Source: Limnoperna fortunei (taxonomy: Eukaryota; Mollusca; Bivalvia; Mytilida; Modiolidae). From it: a stretch of DNA of 64,000 nucleotides. Position 1 is the stretch's first letter; each line of letters starts with the position of its first letter. The DNA lies in NCBI GenBank assembly GCA_944474755.1, contig OX104112.1, positions 88,301,756 to 88,365,755 on the forward strand, written 5' to 3'. The position numbers were made by a program, and so were the translations under genes. Below the pieces are notes generated by a model. The model was not told the DNA's origin. It was given only the letters and a program-made list of their open reading frames with translations, and made no database searches. Below are positions 1 through 15,300 of the stretch, piece by piece.

Positions 1-54
1 TAAAAGATGCAATTCAAAAAGAAGTGTGCATCCCTATATGGATATACTTTTCAG

Positions 55-372
55 GCCTGCTGTCAGTTATTGTAACACCAAATCTATCTTCTCCAAATTA
101 TGGCACTTCATCAATTACAATCCAGTGCGCAATTTCTGGATCACCCGGTGCAACAACAGTAGGTTGGACGAAAAATGCAGTTAGTGGAGGTTCATCAGTG
201 GCTATAGATGCAGCAAACAGTCAAGGAAAATATTTTATTGTCAATTCGTTTACGAATCCGGACCTAACCATCAACAATATCAACTTTAACGATGATGCAT
301 ACTATGTCTGTTCTGCAACAAATGCTGTTGGTAAACAAAACAGTGGAAATGCAAGAGTTCAAGTTATTGGTA
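55..372 (+). CDS. Visible exon 1: Ig-like domain, A type
   Basis: Acceptor tttcag at 49-54, donor A|gtaagt at 373. It encodes 106 residues with Cys in TIQCAISGSPG, Trp in VGWTK and Cys in AYYVCSATN. The linker after Trp is long (SGGSSVAIDAANSQ) and the usual KYSG is KYFI. NLS near the start is a possible N-glycosylation site. Bases 1-54 belong to an upstream intron, so earlier exons exist outside the window. Confidence 0.85.
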
Positions 373-3300
373 GTAAGTTATCGAGAACTGCACTCTTTTT
401 TAAACATACTTGTATAGTTCTTTGCTGTAAGTTTAAACATGGCACATTTTGTCATGCTCTTAACTTAAATATAGTCTTATTTTGTTTTTGTTTTTTGTTG
501 TGGCCAGCATCTGCTTATTTACCTAACAATTAATCTTGCATATGGTTTTGGGCATTTTATTGGTTTGATATATTTGTTGGTTTATTGGTTTAAATTGGGT
601 CAAATGCCACGTTCGGCAATCATTTGTTATATCACGACGTCTAATTTTATTCAGAGGAAGAAGCCCTCAAATCTTCGGTAGAAATACTGGCAATCATTTT
701 CAATAAATGTTTGTGATAAGCAGACCCTTACGCACTTACGTCTTGAATACGCATCATAAGTGTTGACAGTCATGTAATTAATAGTAAACTTACTATCTTA
801 TCCACGCCCAATATATCTACATAATATTCTTAGTTTTTCCACATACTAATTTTGCAAAACGAGATGAATAATTTAATTTCAAATTATATTTTGTGATTTT
901 CGAAGTTTTCATGCAATACGATTTAAAATTCCACCGTTTACCATTTTAGTCATTTTAACAATTCACATCGCAAGAGATTTCACAAGAACTGTTTTATGGT
1001 TTTTAAAAAAGGAGTCAAATTTTGTTATCATGTTGACTCGATTTTTATGCTGATTTTTTACATAATGAGCCCTTTATAGAATATCTCATATATCATTCTT
1101 TTACTATTTTCTAGATTATAAGAGGTTTTTTTAGTTGTTTTAGTGTATATTTAATTTTTAACAATTCCGACAGGATGTTATTATTTAATTAATGTTTTAA
1201 AAAGCATTTCAGTAGTCCGCAGCTTATGAATCTAAAGTTAGATTAGCATATTTCGTATTCGTCTTGTCGTTTTGGCCGGATTTCACAGAGTGAAATTCTG
1301 GGTTATAGTATGGGGAATGTTATTGGGCGGGAAGGCGGGGAAAAATGTTTCGTAACAGTTTTCTCAGCAACTACTAATCACATTCTCTTGAAATTGGGTA
1401 TGCAGCATCAGCATGGCCTCCCATAACGTGGGATTTGATTTCAGGTCTGTCGCTCACCTACTTCCTGTTAACCAACTGTTTCTGTTTCTGGTACGTTGTA
1501 GATACCAATTTTGGCTTATATACAACGGACTAATTTATTTTTAACGAAATCCGGCCATTTCTGTCTTTGATCGATTTTCTAAATAAAAGGTGACAGCTGT
1601 AAACATGAGTGGTGATTTATAAAACAAATGTCGTGATAAACTTATGATTAGATCGCACTTTGGCTTCATAGTACATGTATTTTTTGTTGACATGATGCTT
1701 CTTATTCTCGTTTAATCCTTTAAAGATTCATTAGTCCACCTATTTCTCATATTTCTTATGAATTTGAAAATAGAGTGAGAATTTTATGATTCTAATTTAA
1801 AAAGTGACAGCTGTAAAGAGGAGTGGTGAAGTATGCAGTACAAGGCAATATATATGCATGTGATAACTTCAAAATTAGATCCTCTTTTTTGCTTCAAAAT
1901 ATTGCTGCTTGTTGGCATCACACATCTTATCCTCTTTTAACTTGGATATGATTTATTTCTACGTGAGGATTAAGTCTTAACATATGTTATTAAATAATTA
2001 ATCGAAATTTACTATCATGTTAGTGTGCATGGGAGTCTAACCAAAAAGCATGCCAACAATAAAGTATCTAAAAAAATGTTTGTTACTACAAAACAATAAA
2101 TAATCCGATTTGATCAATGTTTTTTGTCTTTCTATAACTGAATAGTTCTAATTACACATTAGACGTCATGTATTGGTTGTTTTAAATATTGGCTCATATT
2201 TAACAAGAAATGTTATATTAGATACAAAAAAAATATTTTGTTTGTTTAACGTGTTAGTTTCATTGCAAATTAGAAAGTAAAATAACATTTTCATTTTATT
2301 AATAACCATTTAGAGAAATATTGTTCATGACCAACATTCTTCATTACGCTTCCAGTTGTAGTTACATTTAGTAACATTGGATTTTCTGTTCAACGTGTTT
2401 GCACTTTAACTACTAATCCACGCTTTACACAAATATATGAGCATAGAATATACTAATGCTTTTGATTTATGTGCAATTTTATTAATAACATTATGTATGA
2501 TCTGTCACAATTTAATCCTGTTTATTTCAGATACATTTAAGTGGTATGTTATCATCTGAATAGATGTAAACTTATTCGAAATTTTTGTTCTTCTTAAGGT
2601 TTTACTACAAAACGTCATCAACAAAGCTTAGGGTACCTGATATAAGACAGCATTTATTTCCTTTGGTTATTTTGAGGCAGTTTATATTGCAATATGTTAT
2701 CTTTACTGTCAATAACTGGTGGGTGTGGTTTGCTCCTCCTATATTGTTTCATTTGATGTTGTTAAGTAAAAATTGTTTTTGTAATAATAAAAAGGATACA
2801 AGAAATAAAAAGAAACAATGTTCAAAATAATGTATACTTTAAACCTCATAAGGTGTTTCTAAAACTATTCATGCAACTATTTGTTATCACTCAAAATGTG
2901 TAAACATTGCGTTCAAACCTACAATACAATTTAATAATTTCCTTTTTATTTATTTAATGATTTCTTTTTTATTTAAACAGAAAACCCCAATATAATTAAA
3001 AATACGTCAAAATAATGCGGTTTTCAGCTTCCACTGTTTAATGGATACATGTACTGCAATTTTCATTGAAATTATTTATTGTAATTCTATAGTTTGCAAT
3101 TCCAAGATCTTTTGGTTAAATTTGTTTCTGCAATACTGAAGGACTTTCCACAGATATCCTGTTGTATGGCCATGTACTGGTTTATAAATGTAGAGATTGG
3201 TAGCATCCAAAAAAGTTCTTTGCATTGAATAAACTTATTAGAGCAACAAATATGATGAAAAAGCAGCTGCTACCGTCACTGGGCATTAACAATGGCTGTC

Positions 3301-6300
3301 ATCAATGTAAACTTTTTCAAAAATATTTTTCGCCTATTCAAAACAGCCAATAGTTAACAAAATTTGACTTTATCCATTAGTAAGATGCCTATTTTATATA
3401 ATGTTATTTATAATATCAAGCTCTTCATATTCTACCTTAAATCCTTATCCGGTAAAGATAGAATTAAGTCATATCTCTTTCAGGTGGGTAATTTCAGGCT
3501 CCTGGTAGTCAAGTTAGTTAAGAAAATTGTAATATTGCTGAAATACCGTTATACATTATATTTCAGGTCCGCCACAAGTTTCTATTCCATCGACTACATA
3601 CAATGTTGTTTATGGAAATGATATTACGATCCCCTGTACGATAATCAATGCTAACCCAACCCAAACATCAATCAGATGGTATAGGATAGACAACAACAAC
3701 CAGGCCTCTACCATTAATGTTGGAGATTTAACACAATACAGTGGTGGTACATTGTCCGTTCCTAGTCTCACCATCTTAAAAGCTGACTCAACTGATGCAG
3801 GAACCTACAGATGTGGTGCAATAAATGTAGTAGGAGAAGGTCAGAGTTCAAACACTCTGCTGAATGTTATTGGAGGTATGATCTTGATTTATATTCTATA
3901 TTTACTTCGTGATTGACATGCATGTCATAAAAGGATTCTTAGGAATCTCAATCGGGGTTGGATTTTTTAGTGTAAAGACTTATTCTAAACATGTTTTAAA
4001 AAATGTTTTACATATAATTGTGAAACTCGTCTTTTAGCAATTGCAGATATAGTTGCACATTTTTCTTGAGAAACAATGTGTTATATTCAGTTGTGAGACT
4101 TAATTTTTAATGTTGGAAAAATGAGACACTGAGTTAATTTCTTTAATAAGGAAACCCAATGCAGTCAATACATATACTATAATTTTATATCATGATTGCA
4201 GGTTTGAAATTTTCTTATAATTCATAATATTATATTATTTTCCCTAGTCTCTAACGTAACGTTTAACAATATTATTGATAAGTATTGTATTTTACAGAAG
4301 TTCAGAACATTATAAGATACATTTTAGACTGCTAAATAAATCAGAAAAACGGTTAAGATCTAATAGCCATATTAAACGTTTTATACCTTGATTTTAAATT
4401 TGGTCCAAGCAATTACTTATAATACCTGTAGTATAAAAATAATAGTAATGCTAAAAAATAAGCTTTTGTTACGTAGTTCTGTCGTCTTCATTATTAAATT
4501 AAATTTAACTAAATAAAGTGAAATATCATTCCCTTTAAGCTTGAAATGTATGCATTATATTTACAAATACCATAGTTTCCACAGTTAAGGTATAGGTAAA
4601 GTATTTAAAATAGCCTGGTCAGCAAATTTGAATATTTTGATAATAATTATAGTCATAATCTGTAGGTATATACTATAAAATAAGCCTCAAAATTTTGAAT
4701 TTGGCAACATTTCCACAACATGAGAAGTGCATGAAAATGTATTGCCGCGTTCAGAATTGTGTTTGTTTTTCAAATAGCTGTACCGACTGTTCAACTGAGT
4801 AAATCTTCAGAGACAGTTACTTATAGTGGTTCTGTAACCATACAGTGTACAATAACATCTCAGACTCCAGCAGCCACTTCTGTGTTTTGGCAGCGTACAC
4901 GAAATGGTGTAACAACACAGTTAATTATTGATGGATCCAAATATAGTGGATCTACTGTTGTCAATCCGTCACTGACAATATCTAATGCAGTCTTTGATGA
5001 CCAAGGCACATATCAATGTTTTGCCGTTAACTTAGTTGGCATCGGAAAAAGTCTTGAACTTACACTGACGATTGCAGGCGGTAGGTCGAGTGGTGTATGT
5101 GATGTTGCTTACCTAACTCTAACACAAGTACTCCTAGATCTGCCAGATGTAGTCTATCCCATAAAAAATCAGATGTAACGCTTTTGTAACAATACTGATC
5201 TAACATCTTGTGATATTGTTATTAAAATAAACGCTAAAAGAGGTTTGAACTATAAAAAGCTAATAAAAGATTAATGAACTGTACAAATCACTAGAAACAC
5301 TTGAATAGAGTTAATAGGATCACAATCACATTTCTGTACACATATTAATAGCGATCTTGTTACTTCTTTCATAAAATTCACTGTAATTTTGTTTGTGTGA
5401 GAAGTGGTGGTAGACTAGAAACATTTTAAAGAAAACACTGAGAAGAAATGCACAATAAGCACAGTCGTATTTACAAACTCTCAAATTATTTCGTAGATAT
5501 TCCAGTTGTTAGCCTTACTAGAAGTTCCGATACTGTTGTGTATGGCAACTACGTTCTAAACATTGATTGCAAGGTTGTATCACCATTTTATCCAGTCCTT
5601 TATGTCCTTTGGCAAAAAACAACAAACGGTATCACAATACAATTAAATGTGATAAACAGTAATGGCAAATATAGTGGCAGTTCAGTACTATATCCAGGCC
5701 TGACAATTTACAACGCTGTTTACTCCGACTCGGGCAGCTATATTTGTTATGCTGCAAACGTCTTTGGTATAGGACAAAGTGCTGTGTATCAGTTAACTGT
5801 TGTAGCCAGTAAGTCTGTGTGATCTGACTTGCTATAACACTATCATCAAGATAAATATCAAGGCTAATGTTATTTATTAAAATTCATAAACAGTTCTTTC
5901 TAATATAAGCATGCATTTGACTTATATTCATGATCATAAACAAAAATATCATTTTAGAGAATGCTATTTAATAATTTGCATCCTTCAATGTTTGTAGTGC
6001 TGTGGTATGTTTTTATATGGCTGGGATATTTTTGTTATGGTTTGGTGTTTTATTTGTGTGGAACAGATGTTTTGAAACAGATAACCATGCACATAAATGT
6101 GTATTGAATTCAATATCAAATCCAGATACTGATCATGATAAATAAATTGTGTACTTTTAACTGGTTGTTTTAATGTGTAGAATTCAATACAAACTCTTAT
6201 GTTCTTTGTACCAGAAAGTTTTGCAACTGTAATATTTCAAATACTACAGCTGTCAAATGTGACAGAATTTTTATAATCCAGAGAAATTTAAGTAAAAAAT

Positions 6301-9300
6301 ATTACTTGAGCTACTTGTTTTAGTATATTATCAGTGCATTGTTAAGTTTACATGGATTTTTACACCTTAAAAATTCGATTAAATTTTATTAGGTTTACAT
6401 ATGGCAGGGTTTATGAATCTAAATATTACTTTTTTTTACTTAAAATAATTTTTGTAGAACAAGTTGTGATCAAGCCTGTTTTTAAGGAATGCATTTCTGA
6501 ATTAGTGCAAACATTTGACATACATTTGTTGCATGAATTCGTATTCAAATATATGTCACATTAAATGTCAATATATTCTTCTTTAAAGGTCTGCTACAGG
6601 TAACCATTCCATCACCTACCTATAGTGTTTTATTGGGTAATCAGATCCAAATGGTCTGTACTGTCTCTGGTTCTCCTGCGGCTACTCAAGTTTACTGGGA
6701 GAAAAAGAATGTCAATGGTACCTACAACAGAGTCGCTGCTGACAGTCGATACAGTGGTGGCAATCTAGCAAGTCCTACGCTTGTTATTTTCAATGCTGCC
6801 TTTTCTGATAAGGGAACTTACCGGTGTCTCGGTGTAAATGCAGCAGGCACAGCCAACAGCATTGACACTCAGTTAGACGTTACAGGAAGTGAGTATACTA
6901 CAATTTGTCATATTATTAATGACATCAAAAATCTAGGTTTAGAATCTATGTGTATAATTGTATTGAATGAGATTTTTGAGAATGTTAGATTTTTTTATAT
7001 TTTATATACATGTAGGTTGAAAGCTGTCATGTAGCAAGCTGGTAGTCATAGGTGGGACTTAAATTAAGGAATGAAATAACTTGAATCAATGTTAAGTGTT
7101 GTAAGTCTGTAAAGTTGTTTTATTCTACTGATCATAAATAATTTATAGATTTAACTTTACATTTTAGCAGTTACCAGTACAATCTGCTTAACCCCTCAGT
7201 GTTGTAGCATGCAGTAACTAGATTTGTTTACATACGTGATGCCTTAACAGGAAAGCATGATTTAGAAAGATTTCTTTTTGAGACATCCTTGACAAGAATC
7301 TAAACTTTTAATATGTTTGTATCATACCGCTGTCAATGTATTAGCTTATTGATTTTATTATCAGCAACACCGACTGAATTCCTTCATTCAGTCTTCCTGC
7401 TTGTAACAGTCATGTAGTTAGCAGTCCAGATACAGCATTACATATAGCATAGATTTTGATTTATTTCAGATTTTCTATGAAGACATTTCATATTTTCACA
7501 TTGCATGTTATGTATATATTAGGCTGCAAGGTTGTTTTACATACCCTAGTCTGCTATCCTGGTTTGGGTTAAAAATGTTATTGCCAGTAATAGTTTACAC
7601 TGTTATGCAAACAATGCCTGTAAGCACTTTTAATATGGCTACTATTTAATATTTAGATCTATATAGTAGGAAACATGTACCAGATTTATTTGACAGGATT
7701 TTGTGCACGTATGTCGTTGATTAGTCATTGTAGTAGTATGTTACAAGTCTTCCGCAGTTTATTTGTGATAATGTAAAAGATTTGGAGCAACTGGGTAAGA
7801 TATTTTGTTAGTTTACTTGTAGGTCTAATAGAATATTATGTTTTCTACTTTTGATACTACCAGTTCAACTTTTGCTTTCCACTTAACAAAGGTCTTTGAT
7901 TTTTAACTGAATAAAATTATCTTTTACTCTTTCTTATGTTTACTGGTTGATTTTTAAGGAATAGAAAAAAATATCAAAGTATTTTTTATAATAGTTTGAG
8001 CCAAACATTATTGTACATAGTCTAAATAAAAGGAATAAGAAAAACCCAACACTACAAGCAAATAATTTTGCATCACCCTCCGGTTTGAGACTGTACATCC
8101 TTAACAAAGTTGAGCTGACGTAGTATTGTATTGCAATCATTTCTTTTAGAACACCCTATATTTTTTTTCTATCCACATCTAAAATTTGATATTTCTGTCT
8201 GCTAAGGATATGTTTTAAGTTTTTTCTTTATAATGTATAAACTTGCTATAAACTCTACTCATCTTTTTTACATCTTTACCTGTTGCTTTAACTTTTCTGT
8301 TCTATGCATACATATCTCCTATCTAATAAATAGTATCATTTAAAAAATTCATTGTGTGCTTTAAAATTTATTAGTGCACCAATGTTTTTCTCATTTTTTT
8401 AAATTGTTTAAGTTAATGTCAAATAATTCAATATGATGTAGACATGAGAAGAACAAACTGTAAATTGATATTTAGCATTTATAAATCAATCAAACAAATC
8501 AATCAACAAAAATAAACAAAATTAGTTAAAAAGTACATTGTATTGTATAGCTTCTGAATATTCACTCTTTTGGAACTTATTTTAAGCCTTGATGTACCGT
8601 TTAAGTACTATTTTGCACTTATAACCTTTTTTAAAACATTAATACTAAATGATCCTTAAACAATTGTAGGTCCACCTACTGTGACAGTAGGTGCCCCTAG
8701 CTACAGTGTCAACTATGGTAGCCCTGTCACATTGGCCTGTACAGTAATTGCTAATCCTACTTATACCACTGTCAGCTGGACTAAAGTTGTAACAGGAAAT
8801 TCAACTACTGTGGATCTTAGCAACACAGCAAAATACTCAGGATCAGTTTTCGGTAACCCATCGCTGACAATAAGTTCTGCTGATCTAAATGATAGAGCTA
8901 CATATGTTTGTTCTGCAAGTAACATTGTGGGGACAGGAGTTAGTTCAGGAACAGTGCTAAATGTAGTTGGAGGTATGTTATGATGTTGAAAGCTTTTTCT
9001 TTAGTTTTTGATTTTATTTTTCATTGTTAACTTAATGACCTATAGTGCTTATGTTAGCAATGTCATACTACTATTGATCATATGCCTGTGTGTTATGTTG
9101 GGGGTTTTCACCAGGTGATCCGACATCCTCTCCCAATACAAAATGGATGTAATAATATAGCTGAACACTTGCTGAATGGGACATTAAACCCCATTAAACA
9201 AATAAACAGCATTGATGAAGAAAAGATTTGGTATTTGTACAAGTAAATGCATGTTATTTAGTGGTAGAAACACACAGTGTAGAAACATAACAGTTTATTG

Positions 9301-12300
9301 ATGGAAATAATTGATATGTGATTAGGAGGAAATATTTAATTTCAGGTTTACTTACTGTAGCTGCAGTACCAAATTCATACTCTGTGCAAATTGGCCAAAC
9401 AGTAACTTTAGGATGTTCTTGGTCTGGCATCCCGTCACCATATTTTATCACATGGCAGAAAGTCAACAACAATGTCGCTAGTGATATAAGTGTTGGCAGA
9501 AGCAATGGAAAATATGTTGGATCTACAGTGTCAGATCCATCACTTACAATTACTTCTGCCAGTAATGATGACAGAGCAGAGTATATCTGTACAGCTACAA
9601 ATGAAGCTGGTCGAGCTTACAGTGGAAGAATTTTGTTATATGTAACTGGAAGTAAGTATAAAATCAGTGTTATGTGTTAATGTCACTTCTCTAAATTTTT
9701 ATGGAAAGTTTTTCTCCCACAAATTGATTTACATCTGCTTTCGAATGATACTGGGTTTGTTTTGTTATAGTAACAAAATCCCTTTGTGAAAGGCTTCGAC
9801 ATTACAATTAGTAAATCAATGGCTGTCTAGTAATAATGAGCTAGCACTTCTGACTTGTCCAGAGCACCAGAGTGTACCCATTTTTCATTGGGTTCGGACT
9901 AGTCATTTCTGTTTTTTTATGTCTTGTGTTGTTGTCTTAATCTTTATATTTACACTGTCCTCTGGTTTATGATACTTGTTGACCAATTGGTTTTCTTACA
10001 CTTTAATTTAAAATGCATTCAAGGTTTAAAAGCACAGTAATGCTAATTAAAATACATTATTGTTATTGGTAATGATGTACATATTTATGTATTTATTTTT
10101 TTAATTAATTAATTTTCTTTTTTTATATTTGAATTTTTGATGGATAGACATCGAAATGAGGAATCTGAAATTTATTTTGCAATTTCCAGCTGCCCCCTTT
10201 GTAAAGATATTAGAGGAATCCTACAGTGTGTACTATGGTAATACTATAACTCTGGACTGCATCGTGTCTTCTGTGCCACTGCATACGGAGGTTAAATGGA
10301 AGAAAATAAAAGGTGGATTATCTACTGATATTGATGTACATGTAGCCTCATCTCAGGGAAAATATAGTGGCTCCTCAATCATCTCACCATCTTTGGTAAT
10401 TAATAATGTTGATTTCCATGATGAAGCTAACTATGTGTGTACTGCTACCAATCAGCTAGGAATAGGAACCAGTAATACTACACTGCATGTAATTGGAGGT
10501 GAGAAAATTTTTTAAAATATATTACAATAAAAAGATAACATTATGAATTTGTAGTCAGTTTTTCTTACTCTCATCTTTTCTCTGATATGTTGGGTGTAAT
10601 TTTGTGTTAAGTTCTTCCTTTCTCAGCATAAGTAAACCAGTTCTGTTGTTATTTAAGTTATTATTATTTCCTAAACAATTTTCTGATTTTCATGAACATG
10701 AATTTATATTACAGGTTTGTTGTCAGTGTTTATTCCACAAAATCCATATGATGTACTGGTGGGTAACTCCATCACCATTCCATGTATAGTAACTGGCAAT
10801 CCACAGCCTACAGAGGTTAAATGGAGAAAGGTCCAAAATGGGACATCACATGACATTGACGTAATTAATGGTGGGGGAAAATATTCGGGCTCAGTCACTG
10901 GCAGCCCCTCACTGACCATCTTTGATGTGCACCATTCAGACACAGCAGACTACCAATGTACTGCATCTAATGTTGAAGGCACATCTGCTAGCAAGTCTGT
11001 TTACCTAAATGTCATTGGAAGTAAGTGTTGTTTATAAAAGTCTTGAGTTCATTCTCTTATATTTTTTGCCTATTTTGGAAAAACTATGTTATTTGTATGT
11101 GTGTGCTATTTTCATATAGATATAAAAGTACACCTCATTTGTTTAATCATAGTTTTGTCTGTCCTTGCTTTATTTTATAATGAATACTCTTTAGAATCTT
11201 AGCAATTTTTTTTATATTTGTACCATTTTTTGTAATAATTACAGGTGTGCCAAAAGTTCAGATTCCAGCAGGAAGTTACTCAGTTAATTTTGGAGACAGT
11301 ATCACCTTACCATGCATTATATCCTCAAATCCTCCTCATAAACAAGTACAGTGGAAAAAATTGACAGAGCTATCATTACAGGATATTGATGTAAACAATT
11401 CAAATGGCAAATATTCAGGGTCTCTAGTGTATTCACCAGATCTTGTCATCAGAAATGCTGGTCTTAATGATGAAGCAAGTTATATGTGTACAGCTACTAA
11501 TGACATTGGAACAGGACAAAGTCAGACTACATTCCTAGATCTCAATGGTGGTAAGTGTTATTTTTTATGTTCCAATGGAGGTGTTTGTAGACAAGCTTGT
11601 TTGGCTTCTACAATCTGCAGTGTATATAACTTGAATTCTATGTAAAATTAACTTTTCTGCCAACCACAAAAAAAAATATTTAAGTGTGCTATAAAAAAAT
11701 CTATATATAGATATATATTTGTAAACAGCCTTATATATTACAAAAATTAAATACACAAATATTGTATTTTCACAAGATGTAAACGATATATGTCAGTCTG
11801 AAAATATGAGTATTTGAGAATTATATTAAATACCTATAATTTATGTACTGGTAATCGAGAGCAAACAAAACATTTTTTGTCTTTGTTTTGAATAGATTTC
11901 AAAGTTAATAAGACACTATGAATTAGTTGGTAAATTATATATATTTAAAGAAAATGTGTGATTTGTATTGTTAATATATGTAAATATAACAGATTGAATT
12001 ATGATTAGTCTTTGGAATGATTAAACCCATCTTCAACAACCCCCCCCCCCCCCCTCCCGTTATAACATATTGATCAGTCAGAAAAATACTTGGAAAAATA
12101 TTTTATTTGTTGAACAATAAAATACAAATACTGGATATTTACTCTGTGAACTTTTCTTTTAGGGAAGTTAGCAGTGACTATTCGATCTAACAAGTTCTCG
12201 GTAAATGCAGGTCAGGATGTTCAGATGGTCTGTATCATTTCCGGAATACCGTCAGTTACATCAGTCCTGTGGAAGAAGATTCCATTAGGTGGCAGTATGC

Positions 12301-15300
12301 CACAAGATATTGTTGTAGGCTCTAGTAATGGCCATTATACTGGAGGTACTCTGGCCAACCCTTCACTTACTATCACTAATTCCCAGGAAGACGACCAGGC
12401 TAATTATATATGTACAGCCACAAATGCCGCAGGAACATCAGAGAGTGAACCAACATTTCTTAATGTTGTAGGAAGTAAGTATAAAAATAGTCATGGTAAT
12501 AAGATCTGCAACAATTCCTTTGCCACTGTTGTTTATTATTCTATTATTACATGAAAAGAATTTTGCATGTTTTTTTATTGGTCCAAAACTACTTTTGGGT
12601 CATGTTCAAGTGCAACAGTGCTAAAAATTGCATCAAAATATGTTGGTTTTTTTAGTCCGCTGCAAAGTTTTATTTCAAAAATAGACCTCAAGTGGTTAAG
12701 CAGAATCAAATATTTACTTGGTTTATCTTTAAAATAGATAGTAAAGTACAATTTTCAGTGACCACTCTGCATAGCCATCTTGATCTCAATAATAAATCTG
12801 ATTCATGACAAAAATCTTATCAACAATGGACACATCTGCTGTTTATAGATTAGTCATGATAGACGAGGATATGTTGACTTTTATTAATGTAATAAAAGAT
12901 TTACTAACTAATTAGCAGTCACTAACGGGATTTCTAATCCATAAAAAATGTATAATATTCACCTCTCATTGCATTATCCTGACTTTGAGCCAAAGCTATA
13001 CAAAATAGATATGTACCTTATGTTTGTAAAAAAAATTTAAATAAATTTGATAGAAAGGTTATATAGAAACTGTCCTCTGTGTTTGTGCTTGTCCTAACTT
13101 CACCTGAAATATTTCTTGCTGGATATCAAACATTGGCCAATTAATAAATTTTTTCATATAATTTCACTTTTCTGCTACAAGGTTGAATGGTTCATATGGA
13201 AAAATGTATTAATTTTCCTAGAAACCAGACATTTTTAAAGGTGTTTTTAGGATTTCTATCAGCATATTTTCAGCATTGTAGTAATTATGTTTTGTTGTTG
13301 ACTTTTAATTTCACATGAAGTTTGTTCTCTGTTGTTTACCTTTATAACAATATGCCATACTTTATTTAAGGTATTCCAACAGTGGTCATTCTGAACCCAC
13401 CATATTCAGTGTCATATGGTCAGACAGTAACTATCGTGTGCCATGTGACAGCTTCTCCACCAGCTGACAGTATTACTTGGACCAGAACTATCAATAATAT
13501 CACAAACATTGTTGACACATCAAAGTCAAGTGAGAAGTATGCCGGAGGAAGTGTAGCAGTGCCGTCATTGACTATTACTGACTCGAACATCAGTGGTGAC
13601 GAAGGTAGTTATGTCTGTTCAGCTACCAACAGATTAGGAACAGGCAACAGTGATTCAGTTTACCTGGATGTAATTGGAGGTAAATCAAATATTACAGCAA
13701 GAAATATCCACGTAAAAAAAATAGGTCCATGTATTGGACACATGGTCTAATAAAACAGCTATTGCTTGAGAAATAGCTTAATATTGACAGCTATGTGTTC
13801 ATTGAGGGGTTTTTACTTTTACAGTCTTTTGTTATATTAATAGGACAAAATTGTGCCGTAGGGACTTGGAAGTTAGTGTTATCTGCCGGTACAGTTCTCT
13901 GAAGCTTATTTCTGTTATTTGACTAACGTTGTATAATTGGCAGTAACTTGTAATAATTCATTTTCTATTTTTGTAGGATTGTTAACTGTTAATGTACCAC
14001 AAGACATTTATACAGCACAACAGGGTAGTTCTGTTCAAATGAGCTGTGCATGGAGTGGACTGCCAGGAGCTACTTCAGTGCTCTGGAAGAAATATGTTCA
14101 TGGGAGTCCAATCAATATAACACTACCCAGTATTGATGGGAAATACAGAGGTTCTACTGTGCAGTCACCTTCATTGACAATAAATGATACCAGACAAGAA
14201 GACGAAGCAATCTATCTTTGTACTGCCACAAATGCTGAAGGAACTTCAAGGAGTCAACCTGTAAGACTGGAAGTAACAGGAGGTAAACTTTTGTTATTAC
14301 ATTATCTTCTTGTATAAGGGGAGGTAATTTATAATATGTTTGATGAACTTTTCTTGTTTTCATTGTATTTGAAGTATCTATCCTGTAAATAGAACTGCGT
14401 TTGTCAATAATGTTAAATTCTTTCCATATCTGTCAATTTGTTCAAAGATAGAACCACCTCAGAATTTCAACTTTGGACAGCTGGGCACAGAAGTCGAATA
14501 GTTTAGTGTAAATTTAATGATTTTTATTAAAAGTTGTTTAGTAAAACATATAGAGCTCTTAAATCCCCAAAAAACAATGATCACTGGTATTACTGAAAGC
14601 CTATGGATATTGATAGGCTTAGAAAATATTATCTGTCTGTTGTAGGGGTCCCAGTTGTTACGATTTCACATCCATCATACTTGGTGCACTATGGACACTA
14701 CATTATCTTGGACTGTATGGTGATTTCCAATCCTAGACATACAGGAGTACAATGGTACAAGATGGTCAATGGACAATATGTTGTCTTGAATCTCTCAAAC
14801 TCGGACAAGTATGGGGGATCTACAGTAGACACACCATCACTTACAATCATGTCTGCTACCACTCAGGATTCAGCTAATTATGTCTGCTCGGCTACAAATT
14901 CAATCGGAACAGCTCAGAGTTCTCCAACCTTTCTTGATATTATTGGAGGTATGTTGACACAAGGCCTTACTTGTGTGCAATATGACTGTGACATCATTTG
15001 TAACTGAGTGCTGTGATCTTATCAATACAGTTTGTTTGACATAATTAGTATGGAGTTTCTTTTCCTTTTTTAACACAACCCTAGACAAATATAGGTGGCA
15101 GGTTTTATTTAACCACTCCTCTTGGATGATCATTTCTTTCTCATTACTGCTAGATCCAAACTGACCTTTACTTTACAAAAAAACCTTTTCTCTCATTAAT
15201 TCAAAGGCTGACCCATCAAAATTCAAAATATCAAGATTGATATGTGCATGAGATTTTCGGAAGAATTCAGGAAAATCTCCAATTTAAGATGTTTCATTAT

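Larger units (their letters stand above)
373..3566 (+). other. Intron 1 (3194 bp)
   Basis: AT-rich, with no Ig exon that I can find in any frame. It holds a short inverted-repeat element (1273-1557) and a diverged direct repeat (1587-1940). The open frame at 2585-2830 is low-complexity and AT-rich and has no splice context or recognisable domain. Confidence 0.6.

Noticed and set aside
2585..2830. Open frame in intron 1 as an extra exon
   Set aside because: AT-driven composition (Phe, Leu, Lys, Asn), no Ig signature and no fitting splice sites.
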